From Phylloscopus collybita (taxonomy: Eukaryota; Chordata; Aves; Passeriformes; Phylloscopidae), in assembly GCA_027886175.1 (NCBI GenBank), contig JAJNNQ010000137.1, positions 1,244,001 to 1,308,000 on the forward strand: a stretch of 64,000 nucleotides of DNA, in the 5' to 3' direction. Positions 23,217 through 35,724 of the stretch are shown here, piece after piece. A program made the translations under genes and the position numbers. A model generated the notes under the pieces. That model saw only the letters and a list, made by a program, of their open reading frames with translations. It was not told the DNA's origin and made no database searches. Numbering within the stretch: the stretch's first letter is position 1; every line of letters begins with the position of its first letter.

Positions 23217-24790
23217 CTTCCTCCCTGGCAGTTCCAGCACTGGCATTTCCATGGACAGAGCAATTTCACACTTAGGTGGGAATGAATTTTGTCTCTGAGA
23301 AGTTCGGAAGTTAGCAGAGGAAAGAAACTATGGAAGAGCTTTTCACTGACATTCCACAAAGTGCAATTCCTGCTGAGCTATCCGAAATTCAAGTTTCTCG
23401 GGACCCAAAATAACCCAACTGAAGGCCAACTTCTGGCCTGCAAAATGTATTTCTGCCTATTCTGCAGATCTCTAAAAGTCAACAGAATTGGAAGTTAAAT
23501 CCCTCAGGAATATCCCCCAGCAAAAAGTTATTTTGTGTGCTTGAAAAACCTGTTTTTCCACGGGCTCACATCCCTAAAAGGCTTTTCTCGAGGTTCTGCC
23601 AGGACTTTCTTTTTGCCACGTGCCCATGAAAACCCTGCAAGTGTTTGTGGAGCCACATCTGATGTGTCTGAACCAAATAATCCCAATAAAACAGGAATAA
23701 AGGAGGGTCCTGCTCTGAAATATCCACGAATTCAGCAAAATGGGAGAATGCAGTTTAGTGGTGAAGGAACTTCAAACCCATTATTTGTAGCTCAGCTCAG
23801 GAAACTGAGAAGAGGGGAACAGTTGAAATAAACAGCTCAGATTATCCTAAATGAAAATGAAACGCTTTGATGATCTCCTTCCTTTCTCTTTTAGCATCCA
23901 ACGGAGGGAGACAGGAATTCACCTCCATGCTCTGAGGGAACAGCTCTGATTTCCCCAAATCACAACATTTTAAAATGTACAAAAGGTTTTAAAGAAAAAA
24001 AACCAAAAAACCTGCAAGAACAGTCCAGGTAAAACACCAAGCTGAGAGCTCCCACACAAGGTGCCCAACTCCAAGGGAATTCCAGCTCACTACCAAAGGC
24101 TTTTCCTAGAAAACCCTTGAGCTAAACACCACCACACTGATGTAAAGTACAATAATGACGAAAAATTAAATTATTAATCTTTCCTTTCATTGCTGTGATG
24201 GCTCCATGGGAGATGTGGGGTCCAAAAGGCACTGCCATTCCAGGATTTAGATCTTTGCTTTTAACAGCAAATCCTAAATAGAGGAATCACCTTTTTTTTT
24301 GTTCTCATCAAGCACCAGCTTTCCTGCCTTCAATCAAAAATTCATAAAGCTTGATGAAAGCAACCACAGGCATTGCAGAAAAAAAATTTAAGGTAATAGT
24401 ACCATAAAGTGGACTTAAACCACACTGTGTTTTCATCCTTGGATTTCCCCCATTCAGGGAAAACCCTCACTGAAGTATTTTCTGAACAGCTTCCACAGAC
24501 AGATCACAAATTTAGAATTTGTCAAGTTCTTTTTCCCTTTTCTTCCAGCACAAAAATCAAAGATGCTTTTCTGGTTCTGCCATGGGAGCTCTTCTGTTGC
24601 TCTACAGATTTTTTTTAGCAACATCAGAGTATTATTTCCTGTATTTGAAGTGAAAGTTGGGGCTATTAAAGCAAGTTTTAGCTACCATTGGAAGTTTATT
24701 CCTCGATAGCAAAGGAGTTGCTTGAACAGCATCAGCACCTGCATGGCAGAATCTCACCTTGTGATTGAGATTTATAATGTTTGATAATTC
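23217..24790. other. Unique sequence, no gene seen
   Basis: No repeat family beyond short A-runs near 23995 and 24380. Small frames only. Confidence 0.45.
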
Positions 24791-24890
24791 TTGTGGCACC
24801 TGGGGACATGTGGTGGCCTTGGCAGTGCTGGTTAATGGTTGGATTTGATGATCTTAGAGGGCTTTTGCAACCTTAGTGATCCTTAAATGT
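24791..24890 (+). repeat. Older CR1 LINE 3'-tail fragment
   Basis: 'ctggggacatgtggtggcct', then 'ggcagtgctggttaatggtt' and 'gatgatcttagagggctttt'. This is the older CR1 tail type in plus orientation. Confidence 0.85.
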
Positions 24891-25167
24891 GGATCTCAGT
24901 TTGGAACTCAGGTTTTTTTCAGGAATTTTGTACCCGAGATGCTTCAACTGAATTGATGGATCTGTTCTGCCCTTCCAGCTTTGCTCAGAATTCCCCTGGC
25001 CACGTGGTCAGCCCTGAGCTGCTCAGGCAATCAGATGAAGTCATCATTTTGGATCCCTCCTGATAGAACTCCTCAGTTCCCTTGGGAACTGAAGGGATGA
25101 ATCAATCACTGAAAATTCACACGAGATCATCGATCCCTGTGACAAAAATCAGAGGAACAGTGCTCAG

Positions 25168-25392
25168 CTGTTTGTCTGGGGTTTTGCTGTTCTCCTCCGT
25201 CTCTTTAAGAAGTTTTTTCTAAAGTTCTATTTCAGCCTTCTGTGTTGACCTTTTGCAATGGAGTCAGACAGGATTTTACATCAACAACTTTCTTGTTATT
25301 GTAATGGTGTAACCATGTTTGTATTCTTCTCATAAGGAGGAGACTGTTGATGGACTGTTGGGTTGCCCAGTGTGGTTGGAGAGGAAGATTTT
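25168..25392 (+). mobile_element. LTR 'family A', copy 1, 5' part
   Basis: From 'tgtttgtctggggttttgct' to 'ggttggagaggaagattttt' this matches 25579-25803. The expected LTR 3' half does not follow in the same direction; it is found inverted at 25393-25577. Confidence 0.8.
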
Positions 25393-25577
25393 TGTCACAC
25401 ACGACACAAAGGAACAATACCCACACACTGAGATGTCCAAGGCAGAAAAGAGAGGCAGTTTATTTACAGACTTCAACATTTATAGAATTCTATGTGTGGA
25501 ATTTATAGAATTCCACGTGTGAAATTCAAAGAATTCCATGTGGTCCATAGCAGTGACCATGGGTTGGAGGAAGAAAA
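25393..25577 (-). mobile_element. LTR 'family A', inverted 3' part
   Basis: It starts 'tgtcacacacgacacaaagg', the reverse complement of the family A LTR end. It contains an inverted polyadenylation signal ('cagtttatttacag', about 25457-25470) and ends with 'cagtgaccatgggttggagg', the complement of 'cctccaacccatggtcactg'. It carries a short internal triplication-like run of 'gaattc' motifs (25485-25535) that is absent from copy 2. Confidence 0.85.
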
Positions 25578-25578
25578 T

Positions 25579-25924
25579 TGTCATCTGGGTTTTTGCTGCT
25601 CTCCTCTGTCTCTTCAAGAAGTTTTTTCTAAAGTTCTATTTTAATCTTCTGTGTTGACCTTTTGCAATGGAGTCAGACAGGATTTTACATCAACAACTTT
25701 CTTGTTACTGTGACTGTCTGCCCATCTTTGCATTCTTCTCATGAGGAGGAGACTGTTGATGGGACTGTTGGGTTGCCCAGTGTGGTTGGAGAGGAAGATT
25801 TTCTTCCCCCAACCCATGGTCACTGCTGGAATTCTATAAATGTTGAAGTTTGTAAATAAACTGCCTCTTTTCTGCCTTGGACATCTCAGTGTGTGGGTGT
25901 CGTTTCTTTGTGTCGTGTGCGACA
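25579..25924 (+). mobile_element. LTR 'family A', copy 2, near complete (346 bp)
   Basis: This runs from 'tgtcatctgggtttttgctg' to 'tgtgtcgtgtgcgaca', with a polyadenylation signal 'gtaaataaactgcc' at about 25852-25865. The TG...CA ends and terminal U5-like sequence identify a retroviral LTR. There are no internal retroviral genes. It is homologous to 58442-58732. Confidence 0.82.
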
Positions 25925-25993
25925 CTCAGCAATACGGGGAAGCTCCATCCTCCTCCACGAGAGCACGAGTGAAATGCTGGAATTAAATTTAAG

Positions 25994-26149
25994 GTTTCCC
26001 AGAGCAGCTGTGGCTCTCCCTGGATCCCTGGAAGTGTCCAAGACCAGGCTGGACAGGGCTTGGAGCAGCCTGGGATGGTGGAAGGTGTCCCATGGCAGAG
26101 GGTGGATCTTGAATGTCCCTTCCAACCCAAGCCACTCTGTGGTTCCATG
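25994..26149 (+). repeat. CR1 LINE 3' end
   Basis: 'tttcccagagcagctgtggc' leads to the tail 'aacccaagccactctgtggt'. It begins about 70 bp after the family A LTR. Confidence 0.93.
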
Positions 26150-27117
26150 AAGGAACCGGCTAATCCTGCTTTGTTGGCTCAATGAACACAAGCCTGGTTC
26201 AAAGTACCTCATTACCATGGAATTACATTAACACTGTTTTCAGCTATTCAGCCCCAGCTCTTGCAAATGTCAAAATTTCTCTGTTCCTTCAGCTTGTATT
26301 TCATCCAAAGGGAAGGAGGAGCTGGAGACATGTGAAATTTCTGACAGGCTGTTGATTTTCCCTTTGGATGAAGCATGTTTGAAAACTCCAAACTTGACTG
26401 ATCTGCTGAAGCACGTTCTCTGACAGACAATATAAAATCAATGCCTCACATATTAAGAGGGATTTTTTTTTCTTTTTTTTTTTTCCTTTTTTTTTTTTTT
26501 TTTGGCGTGTGAGAGTTTTTGTTTGTGTGGGAGGTGGCAGTGGGGGGAGGGTGGGGATCGCTTTATTTTCTGTCATGGAAAATGAACAGCCTCACCTTAA
26601 GGTTTTTATAAACTGTCATCTTTAATCAGACACACACAGCAAGACTGTCAGTTCTCATAAAGCATCGGGGGGGAAAGAAAAAATTTAAAAAAAAAAAAAA
26701 AAAGGCACAAAATGTGAAGCTGTTCCCCATCCCTTTACTGTGTGAGTTTCTCCCCCAGCCAGGAAGAAACCTTTTCTTAGCAGTGTCACAAGCTCTGCTG
26801 AGATGTGTCCTTATCCTTCAGGAACGCTGACTTTGTGAGGGCTTGGCAGGGAGGAAAAGGGTTGGGATTTGCCTGCCACAAACATCCAACCCTGCTGCTG
26901 ACAGACAGAAAGTCACCAGCCAGGGAGGTCAGCTAAAAGCCTCCTAAAGGCTCATTAACCCGAGGGATGGGGAGGGAAAAACATTCCCAAGGTGGGGGTC
27001 AAATTGCTCCCTTGGGATTCCCATCCAGGCCCATGGAAGGAAGAGTGGATGGGAAGTCACCTCAAGAGTGGCACTTCCAAAATAAAGCCGGGACTATCCA
27101 GGGGAAGGTTCTCCTAG
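26150..27117. other. Unique sequence with poly-T and poly-A runs
   Basis: Interrupted T-rich run at 26462-26505 and A-run at 26686-26703. No gene or transposon otherwise. Confidence 0.5.
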
Positions 27118-27204
27118 TGGAAGGCTCCAGGTTCATTTTGGGGTTGGAACTAAATGATCTTTAAGGTCCCTTCCTCGTTTCCAGTGTTTAATTTCGTGTT
27201 TCTG
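27118..27204 (+). repeat. Diverged CR1 3'-tail fragment
   Basis: 'ggttggaactaaatgatctttaag' (27144 onward) and 'gtcccttcc' match the CR1 end; the terminal repeat is degraded. Confidence 0.55.
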
Positions 27205-27267
27205 TAATAAGGATTTGAGATCTCTTGGTGCTGGCACTGCTGAGGTCCCTCGAGGGGAATGTCCAGC

Positions 27268-27752
27268 TTGGGGTCACTCATGAGTGTCCAGTGCTGGGTC
27301 CCTCATGACAGGAGAGACCTGGAGAGGCGGGAGCATGTCCAGGGAATGGAATGGAGCTGGGAAGGGGCTGGAGGTGCTGGGGGAGCTTGGAAAGGGGCTG
27401 AGCCTGGAGAAAAGGAGGCTCAGGGGGAACCTTGTGGCTCTGCACAACTCCCTGCCAGGAGGGGACAGCCGGGGGATCGGGCTCTGCTCCCAGGAACAGG
27501 GACAGGAGGAGAGGGAACGGCCTCAGGCTGGGCCAGGGGAGCCTCAGGGTGGACAGCAGCAGGAATTTCCCCATGGAAAGGGTGCTCAGGCCTTGGAACT
27601 GCCCAGGGAGATTTGAAGTGCCCATCCCTGGAGGTGTCCGAGGAATTCCTGGATGTGGCAGTCAGAGCTCTGGGCTGGGGACAAGGTGGGCATTGGGCTG
27701 GATGACCTTGGAGGGCTTTTCCAGCCTCAGCGATCCTGAGAATTCGTGATCT
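27268..27752 (+). repeat. CR1 LINE 3' end, longer subfamily (about 485 bp)
   Basis: Same subfamily as 10488-10872 but with the tail present: 'gggctggatgaccttggag' followed by 'cttttccagcctcagcgatc'. Open frames of 105-148 codons here are CR1-derived. Confidence 0.93.
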
Positions 27753-29247
27753 CCTGATCTGAGCCTCGTCTCACCACACAGAAGCCCCATCTCCCTGCCC
27801 CAGAGAGCAGGAGGAGATTCCCCTACCCTGCAGAAGCAAGAATCCCATTGACTAAGGGATTTTTTTCCATCCCTTGAAGGGAATCTGTCGAAATGTAAGA
27901 CCTGATGAAATCTGGAGGGCTCTTTTCAAGGACCCACTACCTTCAAAAGTTGCCAAATCACGTTTCCTGTGCACTTAACAGCACCTCAGATATATTTTTT
28001 TTTAATTTACCCTGATCCTCTGCACATTACTCAGACTCAAACACAAACTCTTAAGGCAGTCAACATTCTAAGTTCCCTCTCCCAGCCTGAGTCAGCCTTA
28101 TTGATTTCTCTGAAATCAAGTATTTCAGGTTTGATTCAGAAAGCTAAAGGCATCAGCTCTCATTATTTAGCAGTATTTGTGCCACAGGAGAACTTGACAT
28201 TTTCTATCTACTTCACTAATAATAAATAACTCTTAGACTTTAAAATACCACATATTTTTCTTGACCTATTTGGTGTGATTTAGCATAGTTGAAACGTCAC
28301 AAACTCATCTAGCTTCCACACTCCTTTTGCTTCCCAAAACCCACACTCCGTATATTATCAACTATTCATTTTATACTGTGCAACTACAAGATATTACAGC
28401 CTATTTTAAAATAAAATGAGATGATTATTATTATTATTATAACTGTACAGATATACTAAAAGGGGTTATTGGTGAGATACACAGGGGTTCTGAGTTATAC
28501 ACTGAGTTTTAGATCAATTTAGTGATGTAGTTTTCAATACCAGCAGCAGTTGATGCTCAAAGACCAAAGGATTTTGATGTCCCACGACAACTTTGCTGTG
28601 CCCTCCCAACATTTTCAAAATAAACAGGATTTAAATTCTACATCTTGACACATTCTGGATTCAACAGCAGCTTGACAGGATTATTCCCCTAAAACCTCCA
28701 TGCTGTACCCTGTGGATGCACTTGTGCACTTCCCCCCCAAGGACAGGGAATTCCTGGGATCTGACACTTGACCATCAGCAGCTCAGAGCCACCACTGGAG
28801 AGGAACATTCTGATATCAACAGGAAGCAAAAGTCCATCAGCATCCTCCTTGATTAGCCCCTAAGAGATTTTTTTTTATTATTTAATAGCAGAGCAATCCC
28901 TCTTTTATTTAAAAGGAAATAACTGGAAGAAGCAGTTAATTCCAAATTTGCTATCAAGCCTACTGCTTTCAATGATGAAGACTGTAGAAATGAACAGAAA
29001 TACTTCATTTTTCATGAAAAGGTCAAACTATTGCTGCTCTGTTCTCCCCACTGACATCAATCCTAAAAAAACAAGAGGCAGAAAACTTTGCACGCCCCAG
29101 ACCACATCCCAGAGCATTAAACTTTAGTCTTTGCATCCCAAACAACATCAGCAGGGGCAAATCAGCAATTTTGCTTTTTCTTCATCCCTGTGGGTTTTTT
29201 CCTACCCCGATACATCAATTCTTTGTTTTTTTTCTCTCTCTCTCCAG
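27753..29247. other. Unique AT-rich sequence, no gene seen
   Basis: Contains a short (ATT)n run near 28424-28440. No CR1 and no LTR. It may be intron of the minus-strand gene suggested by the exon at 32968-33064. Confidence 0.45.
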
Positions 29248-29358
29248 GCTCTGCAATCCAAGGCAGTGATCAGGACACCCCTGGCACACCCCAGTCCTTC
29301 CCACCTGGCAGAGGGGAGATCCCCCACCAGACCCTGTGGAGACCCAAACGGTGCCAAG

Positions 29359-32300
29359 GTAATTCCTCCTCCTCCCCACTCCTCCTTCCCAAGGTCAGGT
29401 CCTGGTGGGAAGTGCCTCTTCCTTCCAAATCAATGAGCACTTGGCTTTCTCCTCCATCCTCCAACCCTTTTAATTGCTGCTTGATCCTAATGAAGTGTGG
29501 CTGATGGTAATAAATGGAAACCCTCCCGGCCTCAATATCCAGCATCCAGCACCACCATCCATCCCCTCCATCTCCCAACCCTTCCCATTCCTCCCCCTTC
29601 CAGCCTCGAGACTGCAGACATCTGTTCCTCAATTGTCTGGTAATAAACACACTCTATAAAGCATATGTAAAATGATTATTACCCCGAGGAGCCAAGTGCC
29701 TTTCAAATGCCAGCTGAAACAAATAAACATTAAAAAAAATACATTAAAAAAAAAAAAATAAAAAATCAAAGACATCGGAAAAATCCCCACCAAACAAATG
29801 GTACGACAGACATCGCTCAGGCTGTTCCATATCCCAGAATGAAGGGTGTTGGGATTGCTCCTGTGATTCTTTCTTCCAAAGGGAGATGTTATTCCTCAGC
29901 CCAGTAACTCCAGTGCTGGTTGCCAGCAAAGGATGAAGGAAGCCACTGGACCCCTTTGGTAACTTTTATACTTTGGCACCTCCCATGAAATGTAATTAAG
30001 GAAAAGCAGAGGTGGGCTTTGCCTCAATTTCTAAGTGCAATTAGTTTCCAGATGTAGTTAGGAAAACCTATTCCCAGGAATCACCTCCTCTAGAACACCC
30101 ACTTGCCTCTCAGAAATGCACTCTTCGTTTATTCCGTGTGTGGTGGAGTCATTAAGTGCTGGTAATTAATCTGGGCCTTGGTGTGTCTCAGTTGTCCTTG
30201 TGGAAATCAGGGACCCACATCCTGAACAACACAAGTCCCACTTCCCAACTCTGGCTCCCTGCTCTATAGAAATTCAAAGGCAAGGAAAAGCTTTGAAAAC
30301 TATTTTTAGGTATTTTTCCTTATGCTGCCTATGGTTTTAATTGAGAGTTTCTCTAAACTTTAGGAATGGGTTCATTTGCGCTCCCCTCCCTCCCAAAGTC
30401 TGACCCTGTGTTCTCCACGAGGATCTGGAACCAAGTTCCACCCTCAGTTTGTCAATAAAAAATGATTAAAAAGTGGCTTTAAAAGCAGCAAAATTTGTCC
30501 CTGTGCCTGTGCACCTCTGAAGTGATCAGCACTGACACTTCTCATAGCAGGAGCACAAAAGAGAGAAGTTCCCACTGACGAGTATGAATGCTCTGCTTCC
30601 AACTCTCCCCTCAACATTGCAGGGCTGAATTATATTTTAAAGCCTTCACTTTATGTGATGCTCAGGCTTTAAATCAGCACACCAGGGTCTGGTTTCTCAG
30701 TGATCCAGTTTGTTTAATACTTTCAGAAGCACTCAGCTGTCTCATAAAATCAGCGAGTCCGTGCAGTGTTGAAGCTCCTCTGGCAACGTATTTATGGGAC
30801 TTTGATAAAAACAAGGGAAAGAAAAACTCCCTTGTAAATAAAATATTGATCATTTGAGTTCAAACCAGATCCATTTCAAGCATGTCCAAGGGACAGGGAT
30901 GAAAGATGAGGGGGGCAGGTCATAAAGAACCTCAAAAAGGAAAATAAAACAGGTGGAACCTTCACAGCTTTTGCAAGAATTACCTCCAGGAGAGCTGGAC
31001 ATTTAAAACAGGAGCATCTGGAAAAGGGCAACCAGGATCTAACCAAGAGATGATGATTTTATGATTCCACATGCCAGAAATTACTGCAGGCATCAATATT
31101 TTAGCAAATTCACTGTACTGAGCATTTCAGCTGCTGGTGGGACAGGCCATGGCTATCCCATCAGGAACAGAATTCCCTGTAGGGAACTGCTATCAGCTAA
31201 AGAAATCCTTGATCATCCCAGACTCTCTGCATCCCATTCATCCCTAAGCCATCATGAACTGAATCTCCCAGCACATTCCCTGAGCCCAACACTAAAATGA
31301 ATAAAATCACATTAAAATGGTTTTTAGAGCCCCCTCCTAACCCCAAAGTCTCCCATCCCACAGGGAGAGAAGGGCAAACTGGGTCATTCCACGTTTTCCT
31401 TCTTTTCCTGCAGTTATTGATGAAATCCTCAGTGCAAGGGAGTGAAGATGTTGCAGGTGGTTGGCACGGAAAATAAAACTGTACACAGATACCTTCATCT
31501 CGATGCAATTATTTTTTATGAGGCAAATGATTCCTCCTGCCTGACTTGCAGGCTGGGAATGCAAAGTGAAGTGTTTGGGAGAAGTGCTATTTAAAGCACT
31601 TCTCGTGTTTCACTCAGATGGGAGAGAAAAAAAAAAAGGGGGGGAAAAATAAAGCAGGAAAGCAAAGAGAAAGAACTTCAGTCAGTGGGAAAGATCTCGT
31701 CAATAAAAACAGGAGCATCACCACCCTCTGGGCTTGTAAGATGTCTGTAAATTCATTAATGAGTTAGAAATTGAAGCCCACATCATCATAGTCACACCTT
31801 GAAGAACGTACTGAATTTCAGTTGCCCATCTTTTCCCCTCATGAAATAGCTGAAAACTGTAAGTTATCCTGTAGCAAATTCATTTTTAGCACATTTCTTC
31901 AGTTTAAAAAGAGACAGAGGTGGAAGTGAAATGTGCTTATGGAATTCTCCACGTTGTCATGGGCACATAGCAAGAAATAAACTCCTTTTTTCATGGCAAG
32001 ACCTTGCACACCATTGCATTTCAGGATGTTCTCAAGATTACTCCAATCTCTGCTGTTCTGACACCAGAAATTTAGATTTGGAGGAATTTATTGCTTTTCC
32101 AACTGTGTTTTTAAGTCCTGAGAAGTCACAAATAAGTTCAGCTCTCAGCCATGGAGGTGTCAGGAGGAGATTCCTTCCTCTGGGGATCAGAGTCCAATCA
32201 TTTTTTATGACTATTTTGTCACTTCTTGTGTTTAGCACGGGAGAAAAGCCCCTGTTGTTAAGTGACTCAGGACAGTGAATTCATACAAACACAGGCAAGG

Positions 32301-32967
32301 AGGGAAATGTTCTCCAAAAGTGCTGGGAAAGGCCATGTCTGGGGAGAAAGGAAAACCCTCCCAGGAAAAAAGAGGTGGGAGGTTGACATGAACTGAGACA
32401 AACATCGTATTACTTAATTTCCACAAAACCAACAGGACAAACTGTTAGAAAAGCAGCAAAATTCAAGTATCAGAGGTGAACGATGCAGTGAAAAGGGGTT
32501 TATTAAAGGCTTGCTCTGTTTAAAGTTCCAGCTGTGACAATTTTGGTAATCACTGGCTCACTCTGGATGAGGAATTAATTTGCAGTCCCCAGACCACAAC
32601 GTTTTATCAATGAACTCACCTTGCAGCTCCTCTGACTTTTTAATAAGCATAAAGAGCAGCAAGAAACAATTTGTGGCAGGTTGCAAATAAACTTCACCCA
32701 GCTGAAGTCAATAAATGACACTGGTCAGTGACACAGGGTCACCCAGACAGGAAATCCCACCTGACATCACAGTTCAGTTTGAGAAAGATTTAAAAATACC
32801 GTCAAGTTTAATTTTTTACACCCAACAGCTTTGCAACATCAACAACTTCAGAGCAACCTAAGATCTCAGAACTGGAAATGTGCCCAACATCCCCACAAAT
32901 CAGAGGTTTAATTCCACTCATTCTAATGCTTTGCAGCTGTAGAAAGGTGCAGAAAAGCAGATTTTAC
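29359..32967. other. Long CR1-free stretch, possibly intron
   Basis: About 3.6 kb without CR1 or LTR. There are A-runs near 29730-29765 and a purine patch near 31627-31650. Nothing coding was recognised, apart from a weak 89-codon frame at 30588-30857. Confidence 0.4.
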
Positions 32968-33064
32968 CTGAGCAGGGGGTGAAAGATGATGGTGATGTTC
33001 CTGGCTCCTGGTTTGCAGACAAACTTGGACCCGCCACCTTCAATTAAGTTATCATCTGGGCCTC
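32968..33064 (-). CDS. Probable internal coding exon (97 bp) of an unrecognised gene
   Basis: Read on the minus strand, a pyrimidine-rich acceptor (cttattttccag) ends at 33065 and a donor (CTCAG followed by gtaaaat) begins at 32967. Between them 97 bp are open in one frame: two bases finish a split codon, 31 codons follow, and two bases begin another split codon. The peptide begins [10 protein letters not shown] and contains [19 protein letters not shown], a balanced composition unlike the repeat-derived frames in this window. The N-I-T triplet could be an N-glycosylation site if the protein is extracellular. The pattern P-G-x(5)-I-x-F-x-P resembles a beta strand of ASH/MSP-type or other beta-sandwich domains; this is a weak inference and I do not recognise the protein. 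No flanking exon was found, which fits very large introns. It lies in one of the longest CR1-free stretches of the window. Confidence 0.6.
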
Positions 33065-33847
33065 CTGGAAAATAAGGTGGAACAAGTTGTCTAACAGACC
33101 TCCACATCCCTTCATTTTCCAGGTAGTAAGTGATAATTAAACATTTAGCAAGCGATAATTAAACGGGAATTAAAGGCTCCTTTCCTGGTGAAGGATCAGT
33201 AATTAAGGTGAGGCTCGGCTCCCCGTGCCCTCCCCGAGCACTGCCAGGGCAGAGGGAACAGTGCAGGTGCTGTCTGGAGGTGACTTTGGGCTCCTCATTC
33301 CAGAGTCAGGGACATTTTGGCACAAACCTCAGCAAATCCAGGTCCTTGGCCCCGTGGCTCAGGTGTGTTTTGAAGCCCACAGTGCTTGGAGAGGGTCTGG
33401 AGAGCAGCAATTCCCAGAATTTTCCTGCTTCCAAGTGCTGCGCCTCTGACTGGGGGTGGCACAATTGCAGCCTTGGTTTGGATGCCAGTGACTGATATTT
33501 TAACTCATTTATTGTATTTAGCATGGCTGGCTCTCCCAGGAGTTCATTCCCAACTCTGAGTCCTTGTAATTCCTGCGTGGAGCTTTCCCTCCTCTGAGCT
33601 CCACCTGGGTACAAAGGGGCTCTCAGCGACAGGAAAAATAAATTTGCAGAGTCTGGCAGCAAAACACAACTCAGGGAACATCATTTTTATTTTAAAATCA
33701 TTTGGATGTTGGGAGAGAAAAGAGAGGGGAGGGGAAATATCATCTTCCTGCAAGCTCTGCATGTCCTGAAAGCAACAAAGTCCACATGGAACTATTCCTG
33801 AAGAAAACATTTTTAGGACAACAGCCCAGATACCCCAGACATGAAGA
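33065..33847. other. Unique sequence upstream of the probable exon
   Basis: No repeat family. On the minus strand this would be intron immediately 5' of the exon. No second exon was recognised. Confidence 0.45.
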
Positions 33848-34040
33848 AATCATCATGGAATGGTTTGGGTTGGAAGGGACCTCAAAGCCCATCCAGTTCC
33901 AATCCCATGGGGACACCTTCCCTTATCCCAGGCTGCTCTAAGCCCCATCCAACCTGGCCTTGGACACTTCCAGGGATCCAGAGGCAGCCACAGCTTCTCT
34001 GGGAATTCCATTCCAGGTCCCCCTCAAAAAGGAACTTGGG
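33848..34040 (-). repeat. CR1 LINE 3' end
   Basis: Starts 'atcatcatggaatggtttgg' and runs to 'tccaggtccccctcaaaaag'; a close match to the GC-rich subfamily. Confidence 0.94.
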
Positions 34041-35597
34041 CAAAGTTTGAATATCCCAGGTATTATCAAGTCCTTTCCATGTGAACTCTGATAATAAATA
34101 ATAAATACAGAAGCCACTCAGGTTCTTGGGACAGCTTTAGAGGCAGGGAAATGACAAAGTTTTGAAATCAAAAACTAGCCCAGCAGGTCTTGGAATGTTT
34201 TGACCCTCACATCTCCTCTGCCTCCAAACAAAAAGGATTTCTCCAAGTGGGAAAGAGGAGCAACACAACTGATTAAGAAGTGGCTCCAACCTCCTTTTCC
34301 AGAGGAGTTTTATGTGCTTTAGAACAACCAATCTACAGAAGAAGCTCTTTGGTGACTGAATTTATTTGATCCCTCTGCAGCGACGTGCAAGGACTGAGCA
34401 GGTCACCAACACCAGCATTTCCACGCCCTAAATAATCCCTCTAGGTCAAGGAGTGTTTCCTACAAGAATCCCCACAGATTCAAAGATGTGAGAGGTAAAA
34501 GCTCCAGGCCTGAATTCCCCATGGAGTGGGAAATCCTGGGAAACTGGAAGGCTGCAGTCACAACATTTCCAGAGCTGACTCAGCTCCTCGAATGAACCCT
34601 GAGCACACAGAGCTTCTTCATAAATCCTACCCCAGCATTTGTAGGACTTGGGGAGCGCAAAGCAACTGAAGACGAGAGTTTTTTAAACTTTCCTGATGGT
34701 ATTTAGAAAGAGACAGCTCTAAAAAAAAAAAAAAAAAAAAAAATATCCAGGGATTTCAGCTGGCAAAGACTGAACTCTCCCAACGTGGCAGTTTAATCGG
34801 GGAAGAAAAGAGGCGCGAGTTCAAGGAAAAGAAAATTATTCACTTCCCCTGTTAATGTCAGATCCTGCAATTTCCAGTGGGCTCTGTGTCTGAACAGAAT
34901 TATTGAAGAAGCCAGCCAAGCATGAGCTGCTGAGGCAGGGATGAGGAAATGCAGGCTCCAATTAAGAGAGGGGTGTTATTCTTGCTCCATCAAGTCACCC
35001 TGTACTAATCAATATTATTGACTGGGATGAACTCCACGGCGAGGAATAAAACAATCTGTCTGATCTGCTGGGCCAGATGATGATGGATTTGAGGAGAACA
35101 GAACTCTGGCACTGAGAGAAAAATGTGCTTTTACATCTCCTTGGCTCTCAGCCTTCCATTAATAATCATGGGTGCTCTGCAGGTAGGTGCAGGCTACAGG
35201 GAGGAAGGAATTTTGTTTGTATTTAAATATTTTACCCCAAAAAGATGCTGAGGTGTAAATCTTCCTCCTGGTGATGCTTTGGACAACCCAAGTACACAGC
35301 AGTGCAACTTTAATGCCATTGCTCCTCCCACCTTCACTGTTCTGAACACTGGAGTTTTATTATGGAAAATCCTGGAGAAAATCCCCACCTGGAGAGTGAA
35401 GGATTCCTGTCCCTGTGAACTGGAGATCTCCACGGGGGACTCTCTCTATTGTATCAAGGCCTGAAATGTTTTATTGACATGGACCAGCCACAATTCCTCC
35501 AACTGCAGCCAATTCCCAGTGCTGGGAACATCTCCATAAAATACACCAAGAATATTCCTTCATCCTTATTGAGAAAACAGGGAGAAAACAGGGAGTG
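34041..35597. other. Unique sequence with poly-A tract
   Basis: A 23-bp A-run lies at 34721-34743. The remainder shows no repeat family and no convincing exon. Confidence 0.5.
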
Positions 35598-35695
35598 GAG
35601 AATCCTGGAATGGTTTGGGTGGGAAGGGACCTTAAAGAACACCCAGTTCCAACCCCTGCATGGGCAAGGACACCTTCCCTGGGCCAGGCTGCAGA
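35598..35695 (-). repeat. CR1 LINE 3'-tail fragment
   Basis: Starts 'gagaatcctggaatggtttg' and ends near 'ccctgggccaggctgcag'. It is followed within about 30 bp by a plus-strand CR1. Confidence 0.92.
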
Positions 35696-35724
35696 GGAAG
35701 GAAGGGCCCTGACCTGTGGGAAAG

